The translations under genes and the position numbers were made by a program. DNA of 64,000 nucleotides from Tetragonia tetragonoides (taxonomy: Eukaryota; Streptophyta; Magnoliopsida; Caryophyllales; Aizoaceae): the NCBI GenBank assembly GCA_038025085.1, contig CM076148.1, forward strand, positions 2,234,501 through 2,298,500, read 5' to 3'. Of this stretch, positions 36,151 to 46,849 are shown one piece after another. The notes beneath the pieces were generated by a model. That model worked only from the letters and a program-made list of their open reading frames with translations, was not told the origin of the DNA and ran no database searches. The number at the start of each line of letters is the position of its first letter. The stretch's first letter is position 1.

Positions 36151-37767
36151 ATGGCGAAACTCCATGGAATTTCTGCCTTTTCAATTTCAACCATCATTTT
36201 CTTTTATTTCTTCATGATTTTTCCTTTTTGCCAAGCCACAAATTATTCTCTTACCAATTGTTTGACCCATCACAAAATCAGCAACTTTACTCTCCAAAAC
36301 ACTTCATCACCTGATTTTGACCACATTCTTAGATTCTCTATCCAAAACCTGAGTGTCAAAGGAGAGAGAATCCCTAAACCAACGGCCATTATTCTCCCAG
36401 AGACTAAAGACCAGCTGATCAATACTGTGGCGTGCTGTAGAGGATCATCTCTTGAGGTTACAATCAGGTGTGGTGGGCATAGTTATGAGGGCCTGTCCTC
36501 TATGCCACGTGGCGACACCCCATTTGTGATTATCGATATGATGAATCTCAACAAGGTAACCGTTGATCTGAAATCTGAAACAGCTTGGATTGAAGGTGGG
36601 GCCACGTTGGGGGAGTTACACTCTGCTATTGCGGAGCATAGTAGTTCCCATGGGTTCCCGGCTGGGGTGGGTCCCACGGTTGGTGTTAGTGGGCATTTTT
36701 CTGGTGGCGGGATTGGGGTTTTGGGCCGGAAGTATGGGCTTTCGGCGGATAATGTTGTGGACGCGGAGATAATTGATGGTTTGGGCCGGGTTTTGGGCCG
36801 GGGCCAAATGGGTGAGGAGGTGTTTTGGGCCTTGAGGGGTGGTGGGGGTGGGAATTGGGGGGTTGTTTATAGGTGGAAGGTCCAATTGGTGAAACTTCCT
36901 CAAAAGGTTACTTGTTTTAGTGTTACTAAACAAGGCCCAAATCGTAAGTTAGCTGAGTTCATATACAGGTGGCAATTTGTTGCACCAAATTTGGATGATG
37001 GGTTTCATGTATCTGTTTATCTCACTGCTAGCACAAGCAATGAAGTGTATGTCACGTTTATGGGGTTTTATTTGGGTTCAAAAGTTGAGGCTATGTCAAT
37101 AATAGACCAACATTTTCCGGAATTGGAGTTGGATGGAGAGAAATACTCGGAAATGAGTTGGATTGAATCGGTTTTATATTTTTCGGGCCTTTCAAAAGGG
37201 AGTACAGTCCATGATTTGAAGTCGCGGTATTGGAAGGATAAGTCATGTGTTAAGACCAAATCCGACTATGTGAAGAAGGCTATCTCGGTTGAGGGGTTAG
37301 AGGGTGTACTTGAGATGGTGGCATTGGAGCCTAAGGGGCTTGTGCTCTTAGACCCTTATGGCGGAATCATGGATCGGATAAGCAGTGATTCGATTGCATT
37401 TCCTCATCGGAAAGGTAATTTGTATAACATTTTGTACGCGGCATTTTGGGGAGAGGAAGATGAAGATCGGTATTTGAGTTGGATTAGGAGGGTTTATGAT
37501 TACATGACGCCTTTTGTTTCGTCTAATCCTAGGGGCGCTTATGTAAATTATGTGGATCTTGATCTTGGCACAATGGATTCGAGTAATAGCGATGATATTG
37601 CATCACCTGAAAATGTTGTCGAGATAGCGAAGGCTTGGGGAGAGAAATATTTCTTGAGCAACTATGATAGATTGGTGAAGGCAAAGACTATTATTGATCC
37701 AGAAAACGTGTTTAATCATCGACAAGGGATTCCTCCGTCCAGTGTACACTCTTATGATGAGTTATGA
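36151..37767 (+). CDS. Berberine bridge enzyme-like FAD oxidoreductase, lacking the cysteinyl link
   Basis: A secreted FAD-linked oxidoreductase of the BBE-like family, which oxidises alcohols, carbohydrates or alkaloid precursors. It is intronless, as usual in this family. I chose the ATG at 36151 (538 residues) over an in-frame ATG at 36115 because the signal peptide (ISAFSISTIIFFYFFMIFPF) then sits directly behind a short basic start; the longer form would be 550. The FAD_binding_4 domain includes GGHSYEG with the 8-alpha-histidyl FAD residue (codon 36478-36480). The second flavin link, Cys in the G-x-C-P-T-V-G motif, is replaced by Gly (GGT at 36670-36672) in AGVGPTVG. The C-terminal BBE domain ends with NYDRLVKAKTIIDPENVF. 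No stop or frameshift. The flavin is therefore probably held by one covalent bond, which in known family members alters redox potential and substrate pocket. Substrate unknown. Confidence 0.93.
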   Translation: MAKLHGISAFSISTIIFFYFFMIFPFCQATNYSLTNCLTHHKISNFTLQNTSSPDFDHILRFSIQNLSVKGERIPKPTAIILPETKDQLINTVACCRGSSLEVTIRCGGHSYEGLSSMPRGDTPFVIIDMMNLNKVTVDLKSETAWIEGGATLGELHSAIAEHSSSHGFPAGVGPTVGVSGHFSGGGIGVLGRKYGLSADNVVDAEIIDGLGRVLGRGQMGEEVFWALRGGGGGNWGVVYRWKVQLVKLPQKVTCFSVTKQGPNRKLAEFIYRWQFVAPNLDDGFHVSVYLTASTSNEVYVTFMGFYLGSKVEAMSIIDQHFPELELDGEKYSEMSWIESVLYFSGLSKGSTVHDLKSRYWKDKSCVKTKSDYVKKAISVEGLEGVLEMVALEPKGLVLLDPYGGIMDRISSDSIAFPHRKGNLYNILYAAFWGEEDEDRYLSWIRRVYDYMTPFVSSNPRGAYVNYVDLDLGTMDSSNSDDIASPENVVEIAKAWGEKYFLSNYDRLVKAKTIIDPENVFNHRQGIPPSSVHSYDEL

Positions 37768-38279
37768 ATTGGTTGCATACTTCACATCCCAACATGTAAA
37801 ATGAAATACTGTGATAAGTACTCAAAGGAACTAGGATTGAGCATGTAGTTTCAATAAGTACTCTAAGGAACTAGCAACTCACTCTCACTCAGGTTAATGA
37901 ACCACTGTACTTATTATTCGGTGGGAAACAGTGAATTTGAAACCATGTCTTTTCTTGTAGGCAGATGATAATAAATCATCATTCTTCAGTACGCAGTAGC
38001 TCAGCTTGGCTATAATTTCTCAAAAAACGGTTTCTTAGAAATTGAACTCAAAAAACAGAAACGGTTTTCAAAGAGCTTGGCCAAACGGTCTCTAATTCTG
38101 GTTCATCAAGTTGAAACACGTAGCAGAACCGACTGAATGTAATAAGTAGTATATTTGACAACATTGGACCGCACTGGACCTATCCCAAGCTATGTTCCTT
38201 GATTTGATTCACATAAAATTTCTATAAATTTCTATCAGAAACCTACAAACATTTTGAACAAATCCAACAACTTATCAAT
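37768..38279. other. Spacer between the two BBE-like genes
   Basis: Contains the 3' end of the first gene and the promoter of the second. A short direct repeat (AAGTACTC(A/T)AAGGAACTAG) appears at about 37815 and 37856. Confidence 0.5.
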
Positions 38280-39974
38280 ATGTGTACCTTCTTAGAGCTT
38301 AATCTCATCTATATGATCATTTCTTCTTTTCTTGTTTCATTATTTCTATACCCAGCTCCAACCCCACATTTCACCATCAGTTCATGTTTGATTGATCACC
38401 ATGTCACCAATTTCTCTACATTCCCTACCTTACCAAATCAACTCCGCTCCACATATTACTACAACCTTCTATATGTTTCTCTCCAAAATCTCCGTTTTTC
38501 GAACCCGAAATATCAAAAACCTGCTGTAATTGTTCTCCCAGGGAGCAAAAATCAACTTGTTAGCAGTTGACTTTGCTCTAAAAAGTCAGCTTATGAGGTT
38601 AGGATCAGGAGCGGTGGGCACAGTTATGAGGGCCTTTCATCAGTTTCCAATAATGGGAAACAATTTGTGATCATTGATCTAATGAATTTAGATAAAGTGG
38701 TGGTGGACTTAAAATCAAAAACAGCATGGGTTGAGGGTGGGGCTACACTTGGTCAAGTGTACTATACTATAGCAGAGCAATCCAGGGGAGCGTACGGGTT
38801 CTCTGCAGGGTCATGCCCGACAGTCGGAATTGGGGGCCACATTTCGGGTGGAGGGTTCGGGTTTTTGTCTAGGAAATACGGGCTGGCTGCAGATAATGTC
38901 GTGGACGTCCTACTAGTGGATCCAGAGGGGCGGGTTTTGGACCGGGTCACCATGGGGGATGATGTATTTTGGGCTGTTCGCGGTGGCGGTGGGGGTAATT
39001 TTGGGATTGTCTATGCATGGAAGATTAAGCTGTTGAATGTGCCTCCTAAAGTCACTGCCATCCAAGCCTCCAGGGAAGGCACAATTGAGAACATATCTCA
39101 ATTGGTGCATAAATGGCAGTATGTTGGACCATACCTAAACGACATATTTTACCTCTCAGTCTCTCTAGGAGCTAACGACAATGGAAATGGTGCTAACATT
39201 TCAGCTACATTCAGTGGACTGTATCTTGGACCAAAATTTGAAGCTATCTCTATTGTTAAGAAAGAATTTTCCAAGTTACGTATAAAGGACAATGAGTGTA
39301 GTGAGATAAGCTGGATTGAGTCTGTCTTGTATTTTTCAAGTTTAAGTGAGGGAAGCATAGTTAGCGACCTGAAGAACCGCTATGTACCAAATAAAAAGTA
39401 CTCGAAGGCAAAGTCGGACTTTGTAACAAAACCTATTCCAATAGAAGGTATAAAGGGTTCTATGGGCATTCTTATTAAGGAGCCTAAGGGTTATATAATC
39501 ATGGACCCTTACGGTGGGCAGATGGCTCGAATAGTCAATGCCTCGATAGCTTTTCCTCATCGGAAGGGAAACCTATTTAACATCCAATATTTGGTGTCGT
39601 GGGAAAAAGAGAATGATGTGAATAGGGATCGGTATCTAGCTTGGATAAGGGGATTTTACGATTTCATGGCACCCTTTGTATCATCTAGTCCTCGAACGGC
39701 TTATGTTAACTACTTGGATCTTGACCTTGGATGGATGGATAATGTCCTAGACTCTAGAGGAGGAGTTTCTGATGCAGTTGAAAATGGCAGAGTTTGGGGT
39801 GAGAAATACTTCCTTAAGAATTATGACAGATTGGTTAAGGCCAAAACTATCATTGATCCTTGCAATTTCTTTCGACATCCTCAGGGGATTCCTCCAATAT
39901 CATCCGTTAGTAACACAAGCTTTGTTGCATGTCTTGAGCCTTATGAGACACAAACCACTTATATGGCATTCTAA
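38280..39974 (+). pseudogene. Second BBE-like gene, interrupted by one in-frame TGA
   Basis: Tandem paralog of the gene at 36151. One frame runs from an ATG at 38280 (alternative ATG 38313, just before a hydrophobic signal segment IISSFLVSLFLYP) to TAA, broken only by TGA at 38568-38570 after KNQLVSS. The same frame continues at once with normal family sequence. After the stop come GGHSYEG (His at 38619-38621) and GSCPTVG (Cys at 38814-38816), so both flavin-linking residues are kept. The C-terminal BBE domain is intact, with a slightly long tail. Ribosomes stopping at the TGA would give only about 96 residues, without the FAD site. Everything else is undamaged, so the lesion is recent, an allele, or a sequencing error. 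The second half could only start at the internal ATG at 38667, leaving no FAD-binding N-terminus. Confidence 0.85.
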
Positions 39975-40583
39975 TATAATTATCACCATAAATCTGGGAA
40001 ATTATAGAGTGTTGATGGCAAAATATTTGTTGTTCTTGAGAAAAACTACTACTTTACTACCTTATGGAGGCTATGGTACAAGGATTACAGGAAACAAAAA
40101 GACTATGCTTTTGGCCCATAGATGGTTTGTCTTTGTAGACAGCAGAAATTAGTGAGTATCTTGGTTTAAACTCATTTTAAAGAAACTTTTGCGGTTTTGC
40201 CTAATTATTAAGACTGAGTTGTTGGATACATTGTATCGACATTTGTGTCTTATATGTCGAAAGGTTTTTCTCTTTACTCTGCTTTACACACAAGCATTGC
40301 TGCGTACGTGATCTTGAGAAAGAATACGTACAATTTGCTATGTTAAACTAGCTGGTTAGAATCTAAATGTTATATATATTTGCCAGCCTGCAGTAGAAAA
40401 ATCACTTTAGCTTTAGCTTACTTGTACGCTCATTCATATTCTTTTCTTCATGCAAAAACTATACCTCAAAATTCTTCCATCATGTCCTTAGCTTATTTCA
40501 TCCTCACTCCACCTCAATTCCTTTCACTAGATAAACATCATCCATGATCAACCTCTCCTGTTCATCACAAAAATTGGAAAACA
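39975..40583. other. Spacer between BBE-like pseudogene and NHL gene
   Basis: No gene seen. A TATATATAT run at about 40371-40379, about 200 bp before the NHL start codon, is a possible TATA box. Confidence 0.5.
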
Positions 40584-41649
40584 ATGAACCACCCTAATAA
40601 CCACCTTCCGATCCACCGAGTAAACAACGGTGGCCAGGGCCAGCAGCCTCACTACGGCCGCCACCACTCGGTCCGATACTACGCTCATAGGGTCAAGGAA
40701 AGCCTAACCACTCGTGTCTTCAAGTTTATATGCACCATCTTTTTATTCATCTTTTTTGTTGTGGGCTTGATCGTATTCATTCTTTGGCTTAGTCTCAGGC
40801 CCCATCGGCCCAGGTTCCACCTAGAGGAATTCACCATCCCCACCTTGGCCCAGCCCAATGCGCCACCTGAAGGTGCTTCGTTGCATTTCAATGTCACCAT
40901 ACGCAATTCTAACCAAAAGGTATCCAATTACTCCTCACAACGCCTATGGGCACTAGTAGTATTATATTCTTGTCATTATGGGTTGAGTTTTAGAGGCAAT
41001 TTATGTACTCCATCCGTTTCAAAATAAGCTTCCTGTTTGACTTTACACAGTTTACGAGATAACACTTCGATTATCAATAACTATATTATACAAATATCAC
41101 GATTATACCAAAAAAATTGATATTGTAAAAGTATGATTGAAAATGAATCTATGAATAGTATTCTAATATTGTAAATTTTCATATTTATTTCACAAATCTA
41201 TAGTCAAAATTTGTGAATTTTGACTAAAAAAATCAAATTAAAAAACTGATTGTAAAACGGATGAAGTATTATTATATAAAACATAACATTAATAGTTATA
41301 GATTTCAGCTAATTTAGTTGATAAAAATAGTGAATTGCTAAATACCGCCCCCCTTTTTACTAGCTACCGCCCCCCCAATTTCCAATTTTACCCTCACCCC
41401 TTTTCCTCACTCACTCTCACTCATCCCCTCTTCCTCACTCACTCTCACTCATCCTCTCTTCCTCACTCACTCTCACTCATCCTCACCACCACACCATCAC
41501 ACCGGCAACCACCACCATTCACGGCACAACCACCACCGGTAAATTTTTTTTTGCGCATTTTTTTTGCACAGTCGTCTGAAATTTTCGACTCACCCTTGGG
41601 TGAGTCGGAAATTTCAGACGACTGTGCAAAAAAAAAATTATTATTATTA

Positions 41650-41691
<42 letters not shown>

Positions 41692-41693
41692 TA

Positions 41694-41725
<32 letters not shown>

Positions 41726-41749
41726 TATTGTTATTGTTATTATTATTAA

Positions 41750-41800
<51 letters not shown>

Positions 41801-44586
41801 TGATTATTGTTTAATTAATTAAAAATGTGAACTAGCTCGGCACCGATTTACCGGCTCCTCCCCTCTACCATTTCACATTTTTAATTAATTAAACAATAAT
41901 CAGTAATAATAATAATAATAATAATATTAATAATAATAACAATAAATAATAATAATAATAATAACAATAAATAATAATAATAATAATAATAAATAATAAT
42001 AATAATTTTTTTTTGCACAGTCGTCTGAAATTTTCGACTCACCCTTGGGTGAGTCGTCTGCTAGAGGCGACTCACCCTTGGGTGAGTCGAAAATTTCAGA
42101 CGACTGTGCAAAAAAAATGCGCAAAAAAAAATTTACCGGTGGTGGTTGTGCCGTGAGTGGTGGTGGTTGCCGGTGTGATGGTGTGGTGGTGAGGATGAGT
42201 GAGAGTGAGTGAGGAAGAGAGGATGAGTGAGAGTGAGTGAGGAAGAGGGGATGAGTGAGAGTGAGTGAGGAAAAGGGGTGAGGGTAAAATTGGAAATTGG
42301 GGGGGCGGTAGCTAGTAAAAAGGGGGCGGTATTTAGTAACACCCTAAAAATATTACCATTTACATCTCTTAACATCTCATTAGAGAATCTAGCCCAGTAC
42401 TAGTGTTACCTGAAGGCGATTACGAAATTTAGACAATCTTAATGGAAGAATAGATAATACTACTCTATCCATCCCAAATTCTGGGCACGAAAATTAAGAT
42501 AATGTAAAAATGTCCAAATTGGTACTCCCTCCGTCCCACAATATAAGTCGTTCTAGAAAATTAGTTTTTTCTCATATTATAAGTTATTTTAGAGTTCCAA
42601 CAAAGCAATTATTATTATTTTTTCATTCTACCCTTATTTCACATCATCTTATTAATTACTCACTTTTTTGGTAATTACAAAGTTAATGGGTAAACTAGTC
42701 AAGTTCAATTATTTTTGACAGAATCGAGACTATTTAATAACTTTATTAATTCGTGTGCAAAAACCTTAAACGAATTATATTATGGTACGGAGAGAGTAGT
42801 TGATTTCTTACTATACACCTCACTTAATTCAAAAAAGTCGATTAGAGTAAAATATTTGGTGAGATATTATAACCCTATAAGAAAATTTCATCACAAAATT
42901 ATGTATATCAATAATTTTGACCAAATTGGTATATTTAATGACACCTTATGGACAATCCGGTATATTAAAATTACAATACGTCACTAAGGTATATTAAAAA
43001 TCAGTTAAGTGCAAATTCACCTATAAAATCGGAATCAATGAGAATATTAGTTCTAAACCCGGTTTTTAGCTAATGTTAATTATTTTCGTCCCTTTTTTTC
43101 TTTTTTTTGGCTCATTTCTTCTGTTTTGCTATTTTTTCCCCCTATTGCTTCAATTCCCATCCATGACCAAACTGAGTACTGACCAACCATGGATTCCAAA
43201 GCCTTGCGTCTTGCCATCTTCATCTTATCTATTCTCCCAAAAAAATTGACCTCCTTTCATTTCTTCATCTCATTGGATTTTGAATTAATTCCTCTTCTTC
43301 TATAAAGGAAACCCAAAATATTGATGCAAGAATCCCATATTCGAACCCCCAAAATCAAGAGTCACCATAGTTGATTTATAGCGTAGAACGGCAGAAGGAT
43401 GAACTTGAAGAGCAGCAATTCAACCTAAATTAACAGCTTTTAGTCTCAGTCTCCCACCCCCAAAAACGAAAAAATGGAAACAATAAAAATAAAGCCACAG
43501 AATTAGCCCATTAAAGAATCACATAGCTTTCTACACAGTGCAAGCTAGCAATTAGCAAGCAAAATTACTAAAGAGAGTAAAATCATGGATTCTGATCTCA
43601 TTTGCGGTATATAACATTGAATTAAATTTCTTTTACAATATGTTAAAAAAACTCACACTCAAAATTATACCTCAAACTTGATACAAATCGACTCTTAAAG
43701 ACCAATTCTTGGTCATGGTATTTTCACAGCATAAAAAACACAAATCCTAAGTTTTGGGTGTTTTGACTCAATTCGTAATTCTCGGTAATAACTGGCGATT
43801 CGGAGTTTTAGCTAATGTTTATATGTCCTTCCACTTATTCTTACTATTAGGACAAACCTTCAATGGGGCTTTAGATTCCGGTTTTGTAGATGAATTTGCA
43901 CTTGGTCGTTTTTAATATATCTTAGTGACGCATTGTATTTTTAATATACCTGATTGTTCAAGAGGTGTCATTAAATATACCAATTTGATCAATTGGGGCC
44001 TCACTTAATTCAAAAAAGTCGGTTAGAGTAAAATATTTGGTGAGATATTATAACCCTATAAGAAAATTTCATCACAAAATTATGTATATCGATAAAAGGG
44101 AGTGAGTATTTCAATTTGGCACCAATCAATTTGGCGCAAAATAGAGTTTTTTTTTTTTTCCTTTAATACTTGTTTAGATTGAAATTGACGTTTGACACAA
44201 ATTTGTGGTTTGACTTGTTTCAGGTAATTGTGCATTATGATTCAATAGAGTGTGCAGTATACTACAGAGAACAACCAATTGGTGGAACCACATTAGTAAC
44301 AGAGGCAATGGATCAAAAGGCGAAGAGCACATTGGTATTTAACAGGGTATTAAGTGGGTCCACGTTTACGGTGAACGGTCAGCGTTGGATGGATATGCAT
44401 AAAGATCGAACGGCTGGGAGTGTAGCGTTTCGGCTAGAAATTACATCGGTGATCAAGTTTGAGATATTTGATCAATGGGACACAAAAAGGCATAAAATGC
44501 ATGCTACTTGTCCTGCTGTGGTGGGTGCTGATGGTGTTCTCTTGCCTGTCTATACGGATAGGAGATGCCGTGTCTATTTTACTTGA
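40584..44586 (+). CDS. NDR1/HIN1-like LEA2 protein with a 3.3-kb intron
   Basis: A membrane-anchored late-embryogenesis-abundant group 2 protein of the NHL class, often linked to defence and stress at the plasma membrane. Exon 1 is 40584-40919, ending NSNQK before GTATCC; exon 2 is 44224-44586, after TTGTTTCAG. The join is phase 0 and gives 699 nt, 232 residues. The N-terminus is polar and His/Asn-rich. One transmembrane helix lies at about residues 47-71 (FKFICTIFLFIFFVVG), followed by the LEA2 domain with an N-x-N-Q-K turn and the strand motif VHYDSIECAVYY. The intron carries a Stowaway MITE, a 1-kb hairpin element, a second Stowaway and a compound repeat, so the primary transcript would contain long double-stranded structure. 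It is the first of three LEA2 genes in tandem. Confidence 0.9.
41006..41268. mobile_element. Stowaway-like MITE in the NHL intron
   Basis: Starts TACTCCATCCGTTTCAAAAT and ends TTGTAAAACGGATGAAGTA, inverted ends of Stowaway type with TA on each side. No coding content. Confidence 0.85.
41330..42344. mobile_element. 1,015-bp near-perfect palindromic element
   Basis: Two arms of about 500 bp are reverse complements almost to the centre, which lies near 41,855-41,865. Landmarks in order are CTAAATACCGCCCCC, ACCCTCACCCCTTTTCCTCA, CACCACCGGTAAATTTTTTT, GTCGTCTGAAATTTTCGACT and long TTA/TAA microsatellite tracts. A perfect 8-bp flanking repeat TAAAAATA (41322-41329 and 42345-42352) marks it as an insertion, possibly hAT-type. 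Small self-complementary words (CGACTCACCC/GGGTGAGTCG) occur once in the left arm and twice in the right. The poly-Leu/Ile/Tyr open frames across it come from the microsatellite and are not genes. It sits in the NHL intron and would be transcribed as a hairpin. Confidence 0.93.
42523..42798. mobile_element. Stowaway MITE in the NHL intron
   Basis: Starts TACTCCCTCCGTCCCACAAT and ends TATGGTACGGAGAGAGTA, with TA at both ends. The arms are well matched to the Stowaway consensus. Confidence 0.88.
42818..44095. repeat. 97-bp direct repeats around a ~1.1-kb inverted-repeat segment
   Basis: The direct repeats 42818-42914 and 43999-44095 start CCTCACTTAATTCAAAAAAG and differ at only two positions that I can see. 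Between them, about 42915-43040 and 43876-43998 are inverted copies of each other (GGTATATTTAATGACACC on one, its complement on the other). The inner part (43041-43875) is unique, non-coding and T-rich. This could be a TIR element inserted beside a partially duplicated target, or the product of unequal exchange. Confidence 0.8.
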
Positions 44587-45689
44587 AATATTTTTTACAA
44601 GATTTATGTATATGTCAAATATGTGCTCGATCATTCGGGTGTATAAGCAAGCAAATTTGGGGTTCATTTATTCGGATTTGATAAATGTCAATTGTAATTT
44701 TGAAGAGTACGAGTACTTAATATAGCAAGAAGAATTACATCTCCACTTTTTTTTGCTCGTCAAATATCCAATATCTATTTGCTTTCTTTTATCAAAAAAA
44801 AAAAAAAAATCTATTTGCTTTCTCCCAAAAGTGCAAAATACTCGTTCAATTGTAGGCTCGTTGCAGCTTTAAATTTTTTGGCCACATGTCTCACCCTTTA
44901 AAGTGCCTACAACAGCGCGAAAATTAGTTATTGTGGTCGACGTTGGATACTCTTGGTTATAAACAAAAAATACCTCAAAAAAAAAAAAAGAGACTTCGTA
45001 GTTGAGTCGTTGTATTTGTATGATTAACAACTATTTTTATTAATTAATTGATATATTAATTTTATCAAGGAACAAGAGAAATTTTTTTATCTTTAAATAA
45101 AAAGTCATCTCTATTAGAAAGACAAATTTTTTTTAAATAATTATAAATCTAATTAAAATGTTATCCTGAATATGTTTTTCAAAATGAGTGATGACTGAAA
45201 TCGATTTCTTGCATAATTCCATCGAATTATAAAATGTTCACATATAATCCTTTCGATCGAAGATGATCTCGAAAAATGCTGAAAATCCTTAAAAGAACAA
45301 ATACATTTGATGTAGAAAACTCAATTACGACTATCCACCCCAAACTCTTATTTGTCACGGGAAGATAACCTGATAAATTATCATTGTATTGTACTTGAGT
45401 CAACTTGACCTTGAACAAACAATCTGAATTCAAGTGCATGGTCCGCAAACCACTAGTTTAACCAATAACCACTACACCACTAGCGAATGAAAACACATGC
45501 ACACACTAATTATAAGGATATAATCAGAAAATAAAAAAAATATAAAAGAAAAAGGATAGACAAGAACATATAATCTATTTCCAAGATTTTCTATCCTATA
45601 TATGCTTCCAATCCGTTTTCCTTTTCTGTTCACACAAGTCATCTCTGTCGACGTATCCAAAATTCCCAATGCAAAAGTTATACACAAAA
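44587..45689. other. Intergenic DNA, 3' flank of the first NHL gene
   Basis: No gene or repeat family recognised beyond A-runs at about 44796-44809 and 44977-44989. Confidence 0.5.
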
Positions 45690-45842
45690 ACTTGTTTGAG
45701 ATGTTTTTATTGTAACTTTTGATGAGACGAGTGTCACTTTTTAGTGAAATAAGGGTCATTGCTCATAATAAGTACAGTAATCCCTATATTTCTTAATAGT
45801 GACCCGTTTTTCTATTAATTGGTCTCACACAAAACTTACTCA
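45690..45842 (-). repeat. ACAAGTCTTGTG repeat family, copy E
   Basis: Minus-oriented copy with TGATGAGACGAGTGTCACTT at one side and ATTGGTCTCACACAAAACTT at the other. Confidence 0.7.
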
Positions 45843-45889
45843 AAATCATATCACATTTTCTCACCAAAAATTCCAATTTATTAATCAAA

Positions 45890-46356
45890 GGAAAAATGGA
45901 TGTGAATAATCCCACATTTGGGCGATCGTACAAGAATAATCCCACAAATGATTTAAGATTAGAATAATCCTACAAATTAGCGGCGTTAACGCGGGTGGAT
46001 CAAATGCAAACGGTGTTAACATGTCGTTAACTCCTCCATCTTCACCACCCACTCACCCTTCTCTCTCCTCTTTATTACTGTCATTAATGGCGAAAGACGG
46101 AGCTCAATGACGGCAAAAATTGATCTCGACGTCAGTGATATGTCCGCTTAATCCTATCTCTCAGACTCCACCAAAGCATTAATCGGGGCGTGAGTCGGTG
46201 GTGAAGATGGAGGAGTTAACGGAAAGTTAACTCCGTCTTCATTTAATCCACCCGCGTTAACGTCGTTAATATGTGGGATTATTGTGGGCGAAAGTCATTT
46301 GTGAGATTATTCTTGTACAAGCACCCAAATGTAGGATTATTCATATCTATTTTTCC
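45890..46356. mobile_element. 467-bp MITE with long inverted ends rich in AATAATCCCACA
   Basis: The left end GGAAAAATGGATGTGAATAA and the right end (reverse complement GGAAAAATAGATATGAATAA) continue as inverted arms of about 170-190 bp. Shared words are TGTACAAGAATAATC, GTTAACGCGGGTGGAT and GGAGTTAACG. The centre is GC-richer than its surroundings. No coding capacity. The target-site duplication is unclear. Confidence 0.85.
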
Positions 46357-46849
46357 TAAAACTATGATAAATAATTCCTGTGAAGAAAGAATTTCTTCAT
46401 GCATTTGATGAGGGAAAAAACTAACATTTTCGCGCGTGTTCCTTCCACCTCTTGAAACACGGTTCAAATCTTTACACCTTTTATGTATTCATATTTCATA
46501 CTTGAACCACCAACGTCGTCGTATTCGAAAGGCCTCTCTTTTTCGCAAAATAATCAGAAAGGCGAATAAGTGAGTAGAGTAGAAAGAATCTGAGAACCTC
46601 TAAAGACAAGTAAAGCACACCCTTCATATGTGTAAAAGCTATTATATCTAATGTAAACCAAATAAACTTTATATCTTCCAATAAGCTAAATCAATATAAA
46701 ACGCGTTTGTTCTTTCTTGCAACTTTTTTGAAGATCATAAAGAAATGTTTTTTTTGACTACAGAAAACTAAAAATTGTGATCCATATGTGATTATTCTGA
46801 TTAAAAATGTTTGTTTATTAAGAGAATTGCTATACGTATATGTATATAT
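46357..46849. other. Promoter side of the second LEA2 gene
   Basis: No gene seen. TATATATA directly before the ATG at 46850 is part of the leader. Confidence 0.5.

Noticed and set aside
41335..41814. Open frame of 159 codons with poly-Leu/Ile/Tyr runs
   Set aside because: It is created by TTA/TAT microsatellites within the palindromic element; similar frames appear on the mirrored arm.
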